Assembly (NCBI GenBank): GCA_937991535.1
Contig: CALKHN010000052.1
Location: 122,190-186,189 of the forward strand
Direction of reading: 5' to 3'
DNA length: 64,000 bases
Origin: an uncultured Sphingobacteriales bacterium
GTDB taxonomy: Bacteria > Bacteroidota > Bacteroidia > Chitinophagales > Chitinophagaceae
Made by a program: the position numbers and the translations under genes. Positions within the stretch are counted from its first letter, which is position 1; each line of letters opens with the position of its first letter. The notes below the pieces were generated by a model that worked only from the letters and a program-made list of their open reading frames with translations, was not told the DNA's origin and did not search any database. Of this stretch, positions 28,042 to 37,220 are shown piece after piece.

Positions 28042-28065
28042 AATACCCAAATGTGGGTATTTTTA
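28042..28065 (+). terminator. Second hairpin terminator downstream of uvrC
   Basis: AATACCCA and TGGGTATT pair around a 4-nt loop and run into a T-tract. It may back up the first terminator in this 246-bp convergent gap. Confidence 0.6.
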
Positions 28066-28123
28066 ATCAAGATTAAAGCTGCATTCCGCTTTATTTTAAC
28101 CCCGGTCAGGACAGCAATACCAT

Positions 28124-28153
28124 AAAAAAAGGACTGCCGGTTGCCGGCAATCC
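28124..28153 (-). terminator. Intrinsic terminator downstream of gldN
   Basis: On the minus strand GGATTGCCGG and CCGGCAGTCC pair closely around CAA and are followed by seven T, 23 bp past the gldN stop. It closes the gldK-L-M-N operon. Confidence 0.8.
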
Positions 28154-28175
28154 TTCTATAAATTATCTGACTATT

Positions 28176-29225
28176 TTAATATGACCAAAGATCCTGTTCG
28201 TAATTAAATATTGTGCTTTTCACTTCCTCACCTTGCAGCAAACGAAGGACATCATCTTTTACATATTGTTTCAAATAAAGATCGTATGGGTTATCAAGTG
28301 TAGATTTAACAATATAGCTTCCAAAGAAACGACTTTCAAACAATTCTTCCCAACTCATTCGTGCACCATAGTTTTTACCATTGTACACTTCAAACTTAGC
28401 CAATGCCGGACGCATATCGGGGTAGTATACCCAAAATATGGGAGCAGAACCAATTTCCTGGCCGGTAACCTTATCAAAATAGGTTTTTACCGGGGCAATG
28501 CCCAATATTCTCACGTACATCCTTGAAGATTCTTTATCAAACACCCATTCTTCTTTAATTCTGAACTTGGTAATATCATCCATATTGAACTCCTCACATA
28601 CCACAGATTCCTTCATGATACCTTTCGCCAGGGTAGGATCCTTTTCTATATCCGGCACCATTATCGTATCGCATGATCCAGCCAGTTTTGAACCAATCTG
28701 ATCCAGCGTCATGGGCGTAGTAAAGCGGTCATCTATAGTTGCATCGAAAGCTGTAACCTCACCGCTTTTAATGGTGTTGAGTAAAATAGCAATAAAACGC
28801 TGGTTACCGTTGTCGTCATCTGCTTTGTAGCGGAAAGGTAAATTTACCTTTTCACGAATATCTATTTCCCGCCACACTTTTTCCCTGTATATGGCGTCAT
28901 CTTCGCGAATGTTTTCATATGCCAGCGGCGTACGGTCTTTTACAAGGTTTTTCTCTATCGCATTGTCGTTGCGAAGCGACTTCCTTATCGTATCCATTTT
29001 CAGAGGATCCTGCTTTGGCGGCGCTTTAACGATCATTGTATCTTTTTCCGCCACACCAAGATTGGCGTTGGCTACATTGGCCTGCGTTTTCTTGGCAGTT
29101 GTCTTCTTTTTTGCCGACGTAGTCGTTTTCCTCGTGCTTTTTTTCCTGGTTTGCGCATCAACTGTGTTGACAACCATTCCAAAAGCCGCTACCAGCAAAG
29201 CATATTTCGCGAATTTCCATTTCAT
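28176..29225 (-). CDS. gldN: Type IX secretion / gliding protein GldN (PorN)
   Basis: This 349-residue protein has a signal peptide (KYALLVAAFGMVVNTVDAQ) and a Lys/Thr/Ala-rich low-complexity stretch at about 25-55. The conserved GldN body includes REKVWREIDIREKVNLPFRY, IKEEWVFDKESSRMYVRILG and MSWEELFESRFFGSYIVKS. GldN/PorN forms the periplasmic ring of the T9SS with GldK. The start is ATG 29225; an in-frame TTG two codons upstream is less likely. It follows gldM by 49 bp. Confidence 0.95.
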   Translation of the reverse strand: MKWKFAKYALLVAAFGMVVNTVDAQTRKKSTRKTTTSAKKKTTAKKTQANVANANLGVAEKDTMIVKAPPKQDPLKMDTIRKSLRNDNAIEKNLVKDRTPLAYENIREDDAIYREKVWREIDIREKVNLPFRYKADDDNGNQRFIAILLNTIKSGEVTAFDATIDDRFTTPMTLDQIGSKLAGSCDTIMVPDIEKDPTLAKGIMKESVVCEEFNMDDITKFRIKEEWVFDKESSRMYVRILGIAPVKTYFDKVTGQEIGSAPIFWVYYPDMRPALAKFEVYNGKNYGARMSWEELFESRFFGSYIVKSTLDNPYDLYLKQYVKDDVLRLLQGEEVKSTIFNYEQDLWSY

Positions 29226-29274
29226 GGTCAAAAGTGTTAATAACTAAAACAAATAAACTATATAAACAGGCTGA

Positions 29275-30795
29275 TTACCTTAATATATACGACAATGGTT
29301 TTAAAGTGATCGTTCTTCCGTCGGGGCCTTTGGCTTTAATATTATCAATGTAAACTCCTCTTCCCGGTTTAAGATTGTTAACCAATGCTGCAGCACTTCC
29401 GCCCCACCGCGGACCATTATTGGCAACCGGGTTATAATCCGGACTGCTTAAGTCGGCTATCGTATAACTAATCACCTGGTACAGTGCTTCAAATTCGGAA
29501 TTTTGCAAAACGGCTCTAACACCGCCCATAGCCTTAAACTGTGCCGCAGATACCTGCCCGCCTTCAAACGTGCCCACCATACCTGTTGCAGGAGGAAGAT
29601 ATTTTACACGAAAAGCCACTTTGCCTACCGCTTTACCATCTACCATTACATTTACGTTTGCCTCACCGGGCTGACTTGGAACAGCAGTATACTTGCTTCC
29701 CGAATTTTTTGAAATCCTGCCATTGTTAATCGAAGCATTCACCTTTTCGCTACCGGCGCCGGCAGTAATGGTAAGTGGATTGTCTACACCCACATACAAT
29801 ACATTCATTTTATCGGCCATTACTGCTACACCCGAAGGCTGACCAACGGTATAATCAAATGTTTTACTAATGGTTTTTTCTTCTCCTGTAGAAGGATCAG
29901 GATATTTAACATCAATTTTCAGACTGTGACCACCAGATCCTCCTGCAGGCATTTTAATGTCTGCCACTCCGTTATCACCCACTGCTACCGGGTTGCCGTT
30001 GATAAAAACTTTAGGTTTAACGCTGGCATTAAATGCACCCAATCCGGCTTTGATCTCCAACTCCTCACCTGGCATCAGGTAAGTAGCATTTGCGCCAATC
30101 ATTGGCTCAAACTTGTCGAAAATAACTTTTACATCGCCAATTTTCTTAAAGCAGTAAGATGCCACTTTATTCTCAGCATTTTTTACATCGTTTTGAAATT
30201 TGCTGAGAATCGTTAGCGCTGCAACAGTAGGCGTCATATGAAAATAAGCGCCAGACCATTCCTGGTTGGTATTACCAGCCTGCGATACAGGCATATCTGT
30301 ATTGACAGGAAGACTGTGATCAAATTCCTTTGTGATCTCGGGGTCAATAGCAAGAATGTCCTGCTTATACTTTTCTAATGCTAAACGAAGCTTTTCACCT
30401 TCGCCTTCTTTACCTGTGCCCATTAAACGGGTAGCAGCATCCAGGTTATCTATACCGGCTCCTGTTTCTTCATTGTATCCGCTTTCTTTCTTTAGTTTTT
30501 CTTTTAATCCATCAATATAGGAAGACAGCTGGGCAGACAATTCTTTTACCTGGTCGGCCTTCGGCTTCCAGATAGCCGCTTTTTCACGGGTCTTTGGGTC
30601 TTCGAGGCTGGTTACAAATGCATCATATATTTCAGAAGTAGCTGTAGACAGGGTGCCGTTGGATTTTTCAAGGCTGTTGTTAACAGTTTTAAAAGCATTA
30701 ATGATTTCGGCAGACACGTTCAGTGCTAACATTGCTGTAAGCACCAAATACATCATGTTGATCATCTTCTGCCGCGGCTCTTTAGGTAGTGACAT
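29275..30795 (-). CDS. gldM: Type IX secretion / gliding motor protein GldM (PorM)
   Basis: This 506-residue protein opens with MSLPKEPRQKMINMMYLVLT, placing one inner-membrane helix at about 12-33, as in all GldM. A long periplasmic part follows, with helical D1 at about 60-220 and Ig-like D2-D4 domains with Gly/Val-rich strands to the C-terminus. With GldL it forms the proton-driven motor of the T9SS; the periplasmic part reaches the GldK-GldN ring. It is 76 bp downstream of gldL. Confidence 0.96.
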   Translation of the reverse strand: MSLPKEPRQKMINMMYLVLTAMLALNVSAEIINAFKTVNNSLEKSNGTLSTATSEIYDAFVTSLEDPKTREKAAIWKPKADQVKELSAQLSSYIDGLKEKLKKESGYNEETGAGIDNLDAATRLMGTGKEGEGEKLRLALEKYKQDILAIDPEITKEFDHSLPVNTDMPVSQAGNTNQEWSGAYFHMTPTVAALTILSKFQNDVKNAENKVASYCFKKIGDVKVIFDKFEPMIGANATYLMPGEELEIKAGLGAFNASVKPKVFINGNPVAVGDNGVADIKMPAGGSGGHSLKIDVKYPDPSTGEEKTISKTFDYTVGQPSGVAVMADKMNVLYVGVDNPLTITAGAGSEKVNASINNGRISKNSGSKYTAVPSQPGEANVNVMVDGKAVGKVAFRVKYLPPATGMVGTFEGGQVSAAQFKAMGGVRAVLQNSEFEALYQVISYTIADLSSPDYNPVANNGPRWGGSAAALVNNLKPGRGVYIDNIKAKGPDGRTITLKPLSYILR

Positions 30796-30871
30796 GATTT
30801 TTCAGGATTTAATGTATACGAATCAAGGGTTAATAAGTGATGGATCGGATATTCAATCCATCCATTTTAAA

Positions 30872-31633
30872 TTATCTGCCCTGCATTGCAGTCAGCATAT
30901 TACCATACACATTATTCAGGCTTCCGAGGTTTTTGGCCAGTAGCCCAATTTGTTCCTGTGTTTTTTTGGCATCTTCAACGCTACCCTGCATGGTTTGTGA
31001 GGCCTGTACAAGGTTGCTGTAAAACCCGTTCATCGCTTTCAAATGGTTATTCGTATCCTGTAACTCCAATTCGTAAATCGTATTTAAAGAAGACAAGTTC
31101 TTAGTGAGTGTTTGTACCTGATTATGAAATTGTTTAGTAGATTCGGAAGCTTCATTAAAGGTTTTAGCCGTATTGGCCGCACCAAGGTAAGCATCCTTAA
31201 CGGTATCGAGCGCCTGGGCAGCCGCTTTGGTTTTAGTAGTATACTCACCTGTAGCCGCAGTGATATCGGCTATATCCGACATTTTTTCAACCGTTAATCC
31301 AAACTTGCTGAAATTATCGCCCAGCCGTTTCAGGTTGGCAGGGTTAATAGCTGCATCCTGTAACATTTTATCCATAGATGCAAGGGCGGGATTACCACCG
31401 GAAACAGCGCCGCCTTTAAAAGCTTCAGCTATTTCTTTCATTTCACCACCGGGAGGGGGTAAAAATGCATAAGCTAAAAATATTGCCGCTTCAGTTAAAA
31501 GCCCAACAGTTAGCATTATATCAGCAAAGGGCTTATGAAGAATTTTAGCCCATGCGCCAAAAATTACTACTGCTGCGCCAACACACACTAAAACGTTAAC
31601 GAGTCTTTCGGTGGATCTGTTTGTGCCTGCCAT
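30872..31633 (-). CDS. gldL: Type IX secretion / gliding motor protein GldL (PorL)
   Basis: This 253-residue protein has two N-terminal membrane helices (LVNVLVCVGAAVVIFGAWA; IMLTVGLLTEAAIFLAYAF). The Glu in the second helix fits the proton-path residue described for GldL. The remaining cytosolic part is a long alpha-helical, Gln/Asn/Thr-rich coiled coil. I start it at MAGTNRSTERL; the frame is open 30 codons further up, but that part is Lys-rich and unlike the family. Confidence 0.95.
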   Translation of the reverse strand: MAGTNRSTERLVNVLVCVGAAVVIFGAWAKILHKPFADIMLTVGLLTEAAIFLAYAFLPPPGGEMKEIAEAFKGGAVSGGNPALASMDKMLQDAAINPANLKRLGDNFSKFGLTVEKMSDIADITAATGEYTTKTKAAAQALDTVKDAYLGAANTAKTFNEASESTKQFHNQVQTLTKNLSSLNTIYELELQDTNNHLKAMNGFYSNLVQASQTMQGSVEDAKKTQEQIGLLAKNLGSLNNVYGNMLTAMQGR

Positions 31634-31797
31634 AAAAAAGAGAGTTTTTTGTTTTTTAAAGGGTTTTTCTTTTTTAGATTTCAAAAGGTAATGATCATGC
31701 CATGTTAAGTCGTATAACTTCACAAAAGCATAAATAGTTTAGTTACGGTACAATTAGTTTAAAATAAGCAATTGGTTGGCATTGATAACCGCCATTT

Positions 31798-33078
31798 CTA
31801 TCTGCGTTTACCAGACGGCGGAAGATCAATTACACAACGAAAACCGATATAAGATTTTGCTGTATCCTGGTATTCGTACGTGCGGGTACTTACCTGAAGA
31901 AAATAACCAACATCTTTCCAGCTACCACCCCGTAAAACCTTCCTTTTCATGCGGGGGGGATCACTGTCTTTGGCATTCCAGCGAATATCAGGATTCATGT
32001 CGTGCTGAAAATTGTATGCTCCTTCATAGTAAATGGAGGATGTCCATTCTGCCACATTTCCCGACATATTGTACAATCCGAAATCATTGGGCCAGTAAGC
32101 GTCTGCACGAACAGGGTATAAACCTCCGTCTTCGGCATAATTACCGCGTCCGGGTTTAAAATTAGCCAGTAAACATCCTTTTTTGTTTCTCAGGTAATAT
32201 CCGCCCCAGGGATAAGGCGCCTGTGAACGTCCGCCACGTGCAGCATATTCCCATTCGGCTTCTGTAGGCAAACGAAAATCTGATTCCTGGGTTCTTTTCT
32301 GAGATTCAAGGAAACTATTTAAATATTTTGTTCTCCATTCTGCAAAAGCAACCGCCTGTTTCCAGGTTACCCCTACAACAGGGTAATTACCGAAGGCGGG
32401 ATGCGAAAAATATCTTTTCGACATTGGTTCGTTGTAAGAGTAAGAAAAGTCTCTTATCCAAACCAGTGTATCGGGATAAATGGGAGTATCTATTTTATCA
32501 ATAAAAGCAGAGCGAGGCTGAGTTGCATTTTCTTTTCGGGCAGCATCCCTGTATCTGAATGTTTCAGAGTGATAAACGAGTTTAGCTGCATCCAACTCTT
32601 TTTTCCCAAAAATGCGATTATCAGGAGATACGATCATTGCATCTAATTGCTCAACCGTTTTAGGATCGTTCCACTTAATGGTTTGAATTTTCTTCCAGTC
32701 GAGGCTGTTACCATCTTTGGATTTATAACCCAGTTTGTCACCAGCAATAGAATCACGAACCCAGTTTACAAACTGGCGGTATTCGTTATTGGTAATTTCA
32801 GTCTCATCCATCCAAAAACCATTGATGGTAATTTGCTTGTTACGTGCAGTAAAAGCATAATTAATATCCTCATCGCTGGCTCCCATATGGAATGTTCCCT
32901 GGGGGATATATATCATACCCGGAGGCTTGGGTAGCGTATACTTGCCTCCTGGCGCAACTCCATGTAACTGACCATCTTTTGGCAAGCCTTTAGATGATTT
33001 TAACTTGCCACAACTTGCAAACACCATGCTCAGCGTAGCAATTACAACGAGGTTGAGTAACAGGCTTTTCATTTTCAT
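31798..33078 (-). CDS. gldK: Type IX secretion lipoprotein GldK (PorK), FGE-sulfatase fold
   Basis: This 426-residue protein has a lipoprotein signal (VFASC, Cys23). A formylglycine-generating-enzyme/SUMF1-like domain carries MIYIPQGTFHMGASDED, FRLPTEAEWEYAARGG, YNMSGNVAEWTSS and VLRGGSWKDVGYFLQVSTR. GldK lacks the known FGE activity and is a structural ring component of the T9SS at the outer membrane. First gene of gldK-L-M-N. Confidence 0.96.
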   Translation of the reverse strand: MKMKSLLLNLVVIATLSMVFASCGKLKSSKGLPKDGQLHGVAPGGKYTLPKPPGMIYIPQGTFHMGASDEDINYAFTARNKQITINGFWMDETEITNNEYRQFVNWVRDSIAGDKLGYKSKDGNSLDWKKIQTIKWNDPKTVEQLDAMIVSPDNRIFGKKELDAAKLVYHSETFRYRDAARKENATQPRSAFIDKIDTPIYPDTLVWIRDFSYSYNEPMSKRYFSHPAFGNYPVVGVTWKQAVAFAEWRTKYLNSFLESQKRTQESDFRLPTEAEWEYAARGGRSQAPYPWGGYYLRNKKGCLLANFKPGRGNYAEDGGLYPVRADAYWPNDFGLYNMSGNVAEWTSSIYYEGAYNFQHDMNPDIRWNAKDSDPPRMKRKVLRGGSWKDVGYFLQVSTRTYEYQDTAKSYIGFRCVIDLPPSGKRR

Positions 33079-33103
33079 ACAAATAGCTTAAAGGGTATAT
33101 GGA

Positions 33104-33111
33104 CAAATATA
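33104..33111 (-). promoter_or_regulatory. Candidate -7 promoter element of gldK-L-M-N
   Basis: On the minus strand TATATTTG matches TAnnTTTG, 25 bp upstream of the gldK ATG, in the 161-bp gap before the T9SS operon. Confidence 0.4.
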
Positions 33112-33239
33112 GATGAAATATTAAATTAAATTTTAGGCGTTTCGAATATTATATTTTTTTTAGCGTCAGGACTCAAAATTATCCGGAAACTCAAGTGATA
33201 TAAACGGTATGTTCCCCAAGTTATTGTGCTCAATCTTCT

Positions 33240-35297
33240 TTATCGCTTCGATTCCTGATCAATGAGTTGTATCAAATCTGCCACTTTTTCTACAGGCTGT
33301 AAACATGAATAATTACGGCACAAATAGATAGCGGTTTTGCCTTCCACATCCCGGTTACTCAACAATGGGAAATTATCATTACTCCCGCGGGCAGATTGAA
33401 TTACTCTACAGGGCAGGTAATACGACAAAATGCCTTTAACAATATTTCTATAACGATTACCGACCACGGCTATTTCATTTAACCCATAAAATATATCGTT
33501 CATAACAGATGCCCATAAGCCAAATGACGTTGGATATTTTACAATTACCCCCTTCAGGGATGCGCACATATTCAACGCCCGCTGTCTCCAGCCGGTATTA
33601 TTAAAAACAAGTGACAAATAATGCAAATTCCAAGCCATTATTGAGTTACCCGAAGGAGTTGCGCCATCATATATTTCTTTTATACGCAAAATAACATCCG
33701 GCTGGTTGCGGTGCGTGTAAAAAAAGAAGCCTGTATCTTCTTCACTAAAATTATCAATTGTCAATTCGTTCAATTGTTTTGCTTTGAGCAGGTAATCCTG
33801 CTCCCCTGTGATCTCCTGCAAACAAATAAGCGCCTGAATCAGGTATGCATAATCATCTAAAAAAGCGGGATGCCTGCTTACTCCATTTTTGTAGGTATGC
33901 ATCCAATTATCCGTATCCTTGTCCTTAAACTTATCAAGCAAAAATGCCATATTCTTTTGGGCTACCCGCTTATATCTTTCATCGCCCAGGGCCGCATACG
34001 CTTTACTGCAGGCTACATTCATCAACGCGTTCCAACTCAGTAAAATTTTATCATCGGTTAAAGGACGAATTCTCTTGCTCCGCGCTTCTAAAAGTTTTGT
34101 TTTGCAGGAATTTAATAAAGCATGCACTGTTTGCTTATCCAAATCATTTTGAGTGGCAAACTCATCCAAAGGATGCAGTATTCTTAAAATATTTTGATGT
34201 TCCCAGTTGCCTTCCGCGCTAATATCATAGAAATCGCAGAAGATAGTGGCGTTTTCCTGCAATACTGCTTCAACTTCCTTTTTATCCCAAACATAATATT
34301 TGCCCTCAACGCCCTCGCTATCCGCATCCAAAGCAGAAAAAAAACCACCTTCTTCACTCATCAGTTCACGCTCAATAAAATCCATTGTCTCCTGCACTGT
34401 AACGGCATATAAAGGGTTTTTTGTGAGTTGATAAGCCTCGCTTAATACTGTTATCAATAGCGCGTTATCGTAAAGCATTTTTTCAAAATGAGGCGCCAGC
34501 CATTCACTATCGGTAGCATACCGCGCAAATCCCCCTCCCAGTTGATCGTAGATTCCTCCATAAATCATTTTATCTAAGCTAAGCAGTGCCTGGTTCAAGG
34601 CCTTTTCATTTTTTGTGTGGAAAAAATGCCTCAGTAAAAGCTGTATAGTAAATGTTTGTGGAAATTTAGGCGATCTTCCAAAACCTCCGTTCGTGGAGTC
34701 GGCAGACTGCATAATATTTTCAAAAATTGAATTGAGCTGATCTGCCGTTATCTTTTCGTGATCAGGGGAGCGTACAATTCCGAAAGCACTGGATTCCAGC
34801 AGGTGACCGGTAAGGCTTTCCGCCTGTGTTTCTATTTCATCGCGCTTTTCTTTAAAAGCGGTAATAACTCCCGTCAGCACCTGCCGCCACGACGGCCGGT
34901 TAAAAGCAGGAGAAGGAGGGAAATAAGTACCGCCGTAAAATGGTTTTTTGCCGGGCGTTAAAAATACATTGAGCGGCCATCCCCCGCTGCCGGTCATGGT
35001 TTGAACGGCATTCATGTAAATATGATCCAGGTCCGGCCTTTCCTCACGGTCTATCTTAATGTTAATAAAATGCTCGTTCATGATAGCCGCGGTATCTTCA
35101 TCCTCAAAGCTTTCCTTTTCCATTACATGGCACCAATGGCAGGCGGCATAGCCGATGCTTACCAGTATGGGTTTATTTTCCTGCTGTGCTTTTTTTAGGG
35201 ATTGTTCGCTCCAGGGATACCAATTCACCGGATTATGAGCGTGTTGCAGCAAATAAGGGCTGGATTCATGTATGAGATGATTGGTGTGTAAAGCCAT
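33240..35297 (-). CDS. Thioredoxin-like DUF255 domain protein (YyaL/SSP411 family)
   Basis: This 685-residue protein has an N-terminal thioredoxin-like domain, HNPVNWYPWSEQSLKKAQQE, then the CxxC active-site-like CHWCHVMEKESF (Cys53, Cys56). An (alpha/alpha)6 glycosidase-like toroid follows (GGIYDQLGGGFARYATDSEW, FFSALDADSEGVEGKYYVW). The family, related to human SPATA20, is widespread but its reaction is unclear. The gene ends about 160 bp before gldK starts and reads the same way, so it could run into the T9SS operon. Confidence 0.93.
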   Translation of the reverse strand: MALHTNHLIHESSPYLLQHAHNPVNWYPWSEQSLKKAQQENKPILVSIGYAACHWCHVMEKESFEDEDTAAIMNEHFINIKIDREERPDLDHIYMNAVQTMTGSGGWPLNVFLTPGKKPFYGGTYFPPSPAFNRPSWRQVLTGVITAFKEKRDEIETQAESLTGHLLESSAFGIVRSPDHEKITADQLNSIFENIMQSADSTNGGFGRSPKFPQTFTIQLLLRHFFHTKNEKALNQALLSLDKMIYGGIYDQLGGGFARYATDSEWLAPHFEKMLYDNALLITVLSEAYQLTKNPLYAVTVQETMDFIERELMSEEGGFFSALDADSEGVEGKYYVWDKKEVEAVLQENATIFCDFYDISAEGNWEHQNILRILHPLDEFATQNDLDKQTVHALLNSCKTKLLEARSKRIRPLTDDKILLSWNALMNVACSKAYAALGDERYKRVAQKNMAFLLDKFKDKDTDNWMHTYKNGVSRHPAFLDDYAYLIQALICLQEITGEQDYLLKAKQLNELTIDNFSEEDTGFFFYTHRNQPDVILRIKEIYDGATPSGNSIMAWNLHYLSLVFNNTGWRQRALNMCASLKGVIVKYPTSFGLWASVMNDIFYGLNEIAVVGNRYRNIVKGILSYYLPCRVIQSARGSNDNFPLLSNRDVEGKTAIYLCRNYSCLQPVEKVADLIQLIDQESKR

Positions 35298-35336
35298 TCA
35301 GCTAATTTCGTAAAATTACTTTTATCGCGGCTTACA

Positions 35337-36092
35337 CTACTTTTTATTGCTGCTTAAAAATTTTTCCAGTGCTGCTACCATTGAGGGGGTTTCCGGAGCG
35401 GGAGCTTTTATATGCAGTGTTAAACCAGCTTCTTCTATGGCCTTTGAAGTATTGTTTCCAAAAGCGCCAATCCTTGTTCCATTCTGTTTATAACGGGGGA
35501 AATTTTCTAACAAACTTCTAACCCCACTGGGTGTAAAAAAGCAAATTACGTCAAATTCAGACTTTGTAAGTACCTGTTTTACGTCATTGCTGATGGTTCT
35601 GTACATAAAGGGGGTGACAAATTCGCACTTATTGGCTTTAAGCCAGCTAATTATTTCGTTATCCTGCTGATTTTCAGAACAGGGATACAAAAACTGCTCA
35701 TTTTCTTTGTGCTTATTAATTACATCAAACAGGCTTTTATTGGTTCCATCGGCCCCGTAAAATACCTTTCGTTTTCTGTAGAGAATAAATTTTTGAAGGT
35801 ATAAAGCAACTGCTTCAGTAATACAAAAATATTTGGTATCCTGCGATACTGCTATTCTCAACTCTTCACAAATACGAAAAAAATGATCAATAGCATGCCT
35901 GCTGGTAAATATAACAGCACTGTATAAGCTAATATCAATTTTTTGCTTTCGGAAATCCTTTGAAGGAATCCCCTCCAACCTAATAAATGGAAAAAACTCA
36001 AGTTCAACACTGTGTTTTCGTGCCAGCTCAAAATAAGGGGATTTATCCGAATCCGGGCGTGGTTGGGTTATCAGGACTTTTTTAATAGACAT
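35337..36092 (-). CDS. hemD: Uroporphyrinogen-III synthase
   Basis: This 251-residue HemD-family protein starts MSIKKVLITQPRPDSDKSPY and has the family segments FFPFIRLEGI, YSAVIFTSRHAIDHFF and FLYPCSENQQDN. Others are VTPFMYRT, VICFFTPSGVRSLLENFP and RIGAFGNNTSKAIEEAGL. It closes and inverts ring D of hydroxymethylbilane in heme synthesis. The frame is open 30 codons further upstream, overlapping the DUF4271 gene, but homology begins at this ATG. The hemD-DUF4271 neighbourhood is common in Bacteroidota. Confidence 0.88.
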   Translation of the reverse strand: MSIKKVLITQPRPDSDKSPYFELARKHSVELEFFPFIRLEGIPSKDFRKQKIDISLYSAVIFTSRHAIDHFFRICEELRIAVSQDTKYFCITEAVALYLQKFILYRKRKVFYGADGTNKSLFDVINKHKENEQFLYPCSENQQDNEIISWLKANKCEFVTPFMYRTISNDVKQVLTKSEFDVICFFTPSGVRSLLENFPRYKQNGTRIGAFGNNTSKAIEEAGLTLHIKAPAPETPSMVAALEKFLSSNKK

Positions 36093-36165
36093 GGTAAAAC
36101 TGCTTACTGCCATTTTCTCCTGTTTAACTATATGTTTATCTTTAGTAGGCAATGATCCTGCAAAG

Positions 36166-37158
36166 TTACGAACTTCTTTCAAACAAATGTAACAGGAGTT
36201 TGTAAATCAATAAAACCGGAATAATTTCAAAACCGAAAAAATATAAAAACAGATGTAGAAAGCTAATTTTTAACTCATTACGCAACCCAGAAAAAGAAAG
36301 TATAAACCTGTATATCAATAATACCCCGAGTAAAATAATTGAGACTGTAAAAGCAATCTGTTGAAATACCGGTTCACCAAAGGCCAAGACGATCATCAAT
36401 GGCATTAATAAGATTGATAATATTTTATTAATTAAAAAAACAATAAAAATATAAGAATCTGCCGCCATTTGCTGACCGAACATCCAGCCCATTAGCTTTA
36501 AAATAAAGTATTTCCCGCAGTAGATGAGAGCTATACTAAAAAAACAAATGGCAAATAACAGCCAGGGCTTTATAACACTATTGGTTGTATATTCTATTAT
36601 CAGGTAACTGAAAAGTGCGGTACTGAAAACAAAAAAGATATTAAAGAGCAGAGTTGTCATCCCCGCCTGCTGAAGCTGGTCGCGTATTTGTTTCTGCCGG
36701 AAAGCTGATCTCCAGAAAACGTTAAATACGTCCTGAAAATATTTGGGGAAGCCTACTCTTAGTATGCCGAGGAAAAGCAATGTTCCGCAAAAAATGTAGA
36801 ACAGTTCATCCTTACTGTTAGGATTGTACCGTTGTGAGGGCATAAAAACAACATCACCGCTAATATTATAATATGGATGTTGGGTTACATATGATCGTAC
36901 GGCGCCACCATAAGGCAGAAACTCTGCAAGAGTGTCATTTTGAATCATTGGTATTGAATCGTTGCGCAAGGGAGCCGGCGTCGGTTTTACCACCTTAACC
37001 GGAAGATCTTTTTTGGGGTTCGGTTTAGGTATGGAAGAATCTTTTATAATTGTCGTCTCTGCCGGAGGCAGTTTAACCACCGAAGAATCATCCTGACCGT
37101 ATACGGCAGAAATTAAAAAAATCTTCAAAACCACACACAGTAAAATGATTCTTCTCAA
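36166..37158 (-). CDS. DUF4271 domain-containing membrane protein
   Basis: This 330-residue protein has a signal-like N-terminus and a Pro/Lys-rich periplasmic linker to about residue 75. At least six membrane helices follow from about 120 on (LFYIFCGTLLFLGILRV, LLFNIFFVFSTALFSYLII, LFAICFFSIALIYCG and more). It matches DUF4271 and lies directly upstream of hemD. Function is unknown; the fixed neighbourhood suggests a link to envelope or heme-related biology, which is only inference. Confidence 0.88.
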   Translation of the reverse strand: MRRIILLCVVLKIFLISAVYGQDDSSVVKLPPAETTIIKDSSIPKPNPKKDLPVKVVKPTPAPLRNDSIPMIQNDTLAEFLPYGGAVRSYVTQHPYYNISGDVVFMPSQRYNPNSKDELFYIFCGTLLFLGILRVGFPKYFQDVFNVFWRSAFRQKQIRDQLQQAGMTTLLFNIFFVFSTALFSYLIIEYTTNSVIKPWLLFAICFFSIALIYCGKYFILKLMGWMFGQQMAADSYIFIVFLINKILSILLMPLMIVLAFGEPVFQQIAFTVSIILLGVLLIYRFILSFSGLRNELKISFLHLFLYFFGFEIIPVLLIYKLLLHLFERSS

Positions 37159-37220
37159 TTGTTTAAACGTTTAATGCTGCAAAAATATCTGAATCATCAT
37201 AAAATATTTCAGGCTAACTA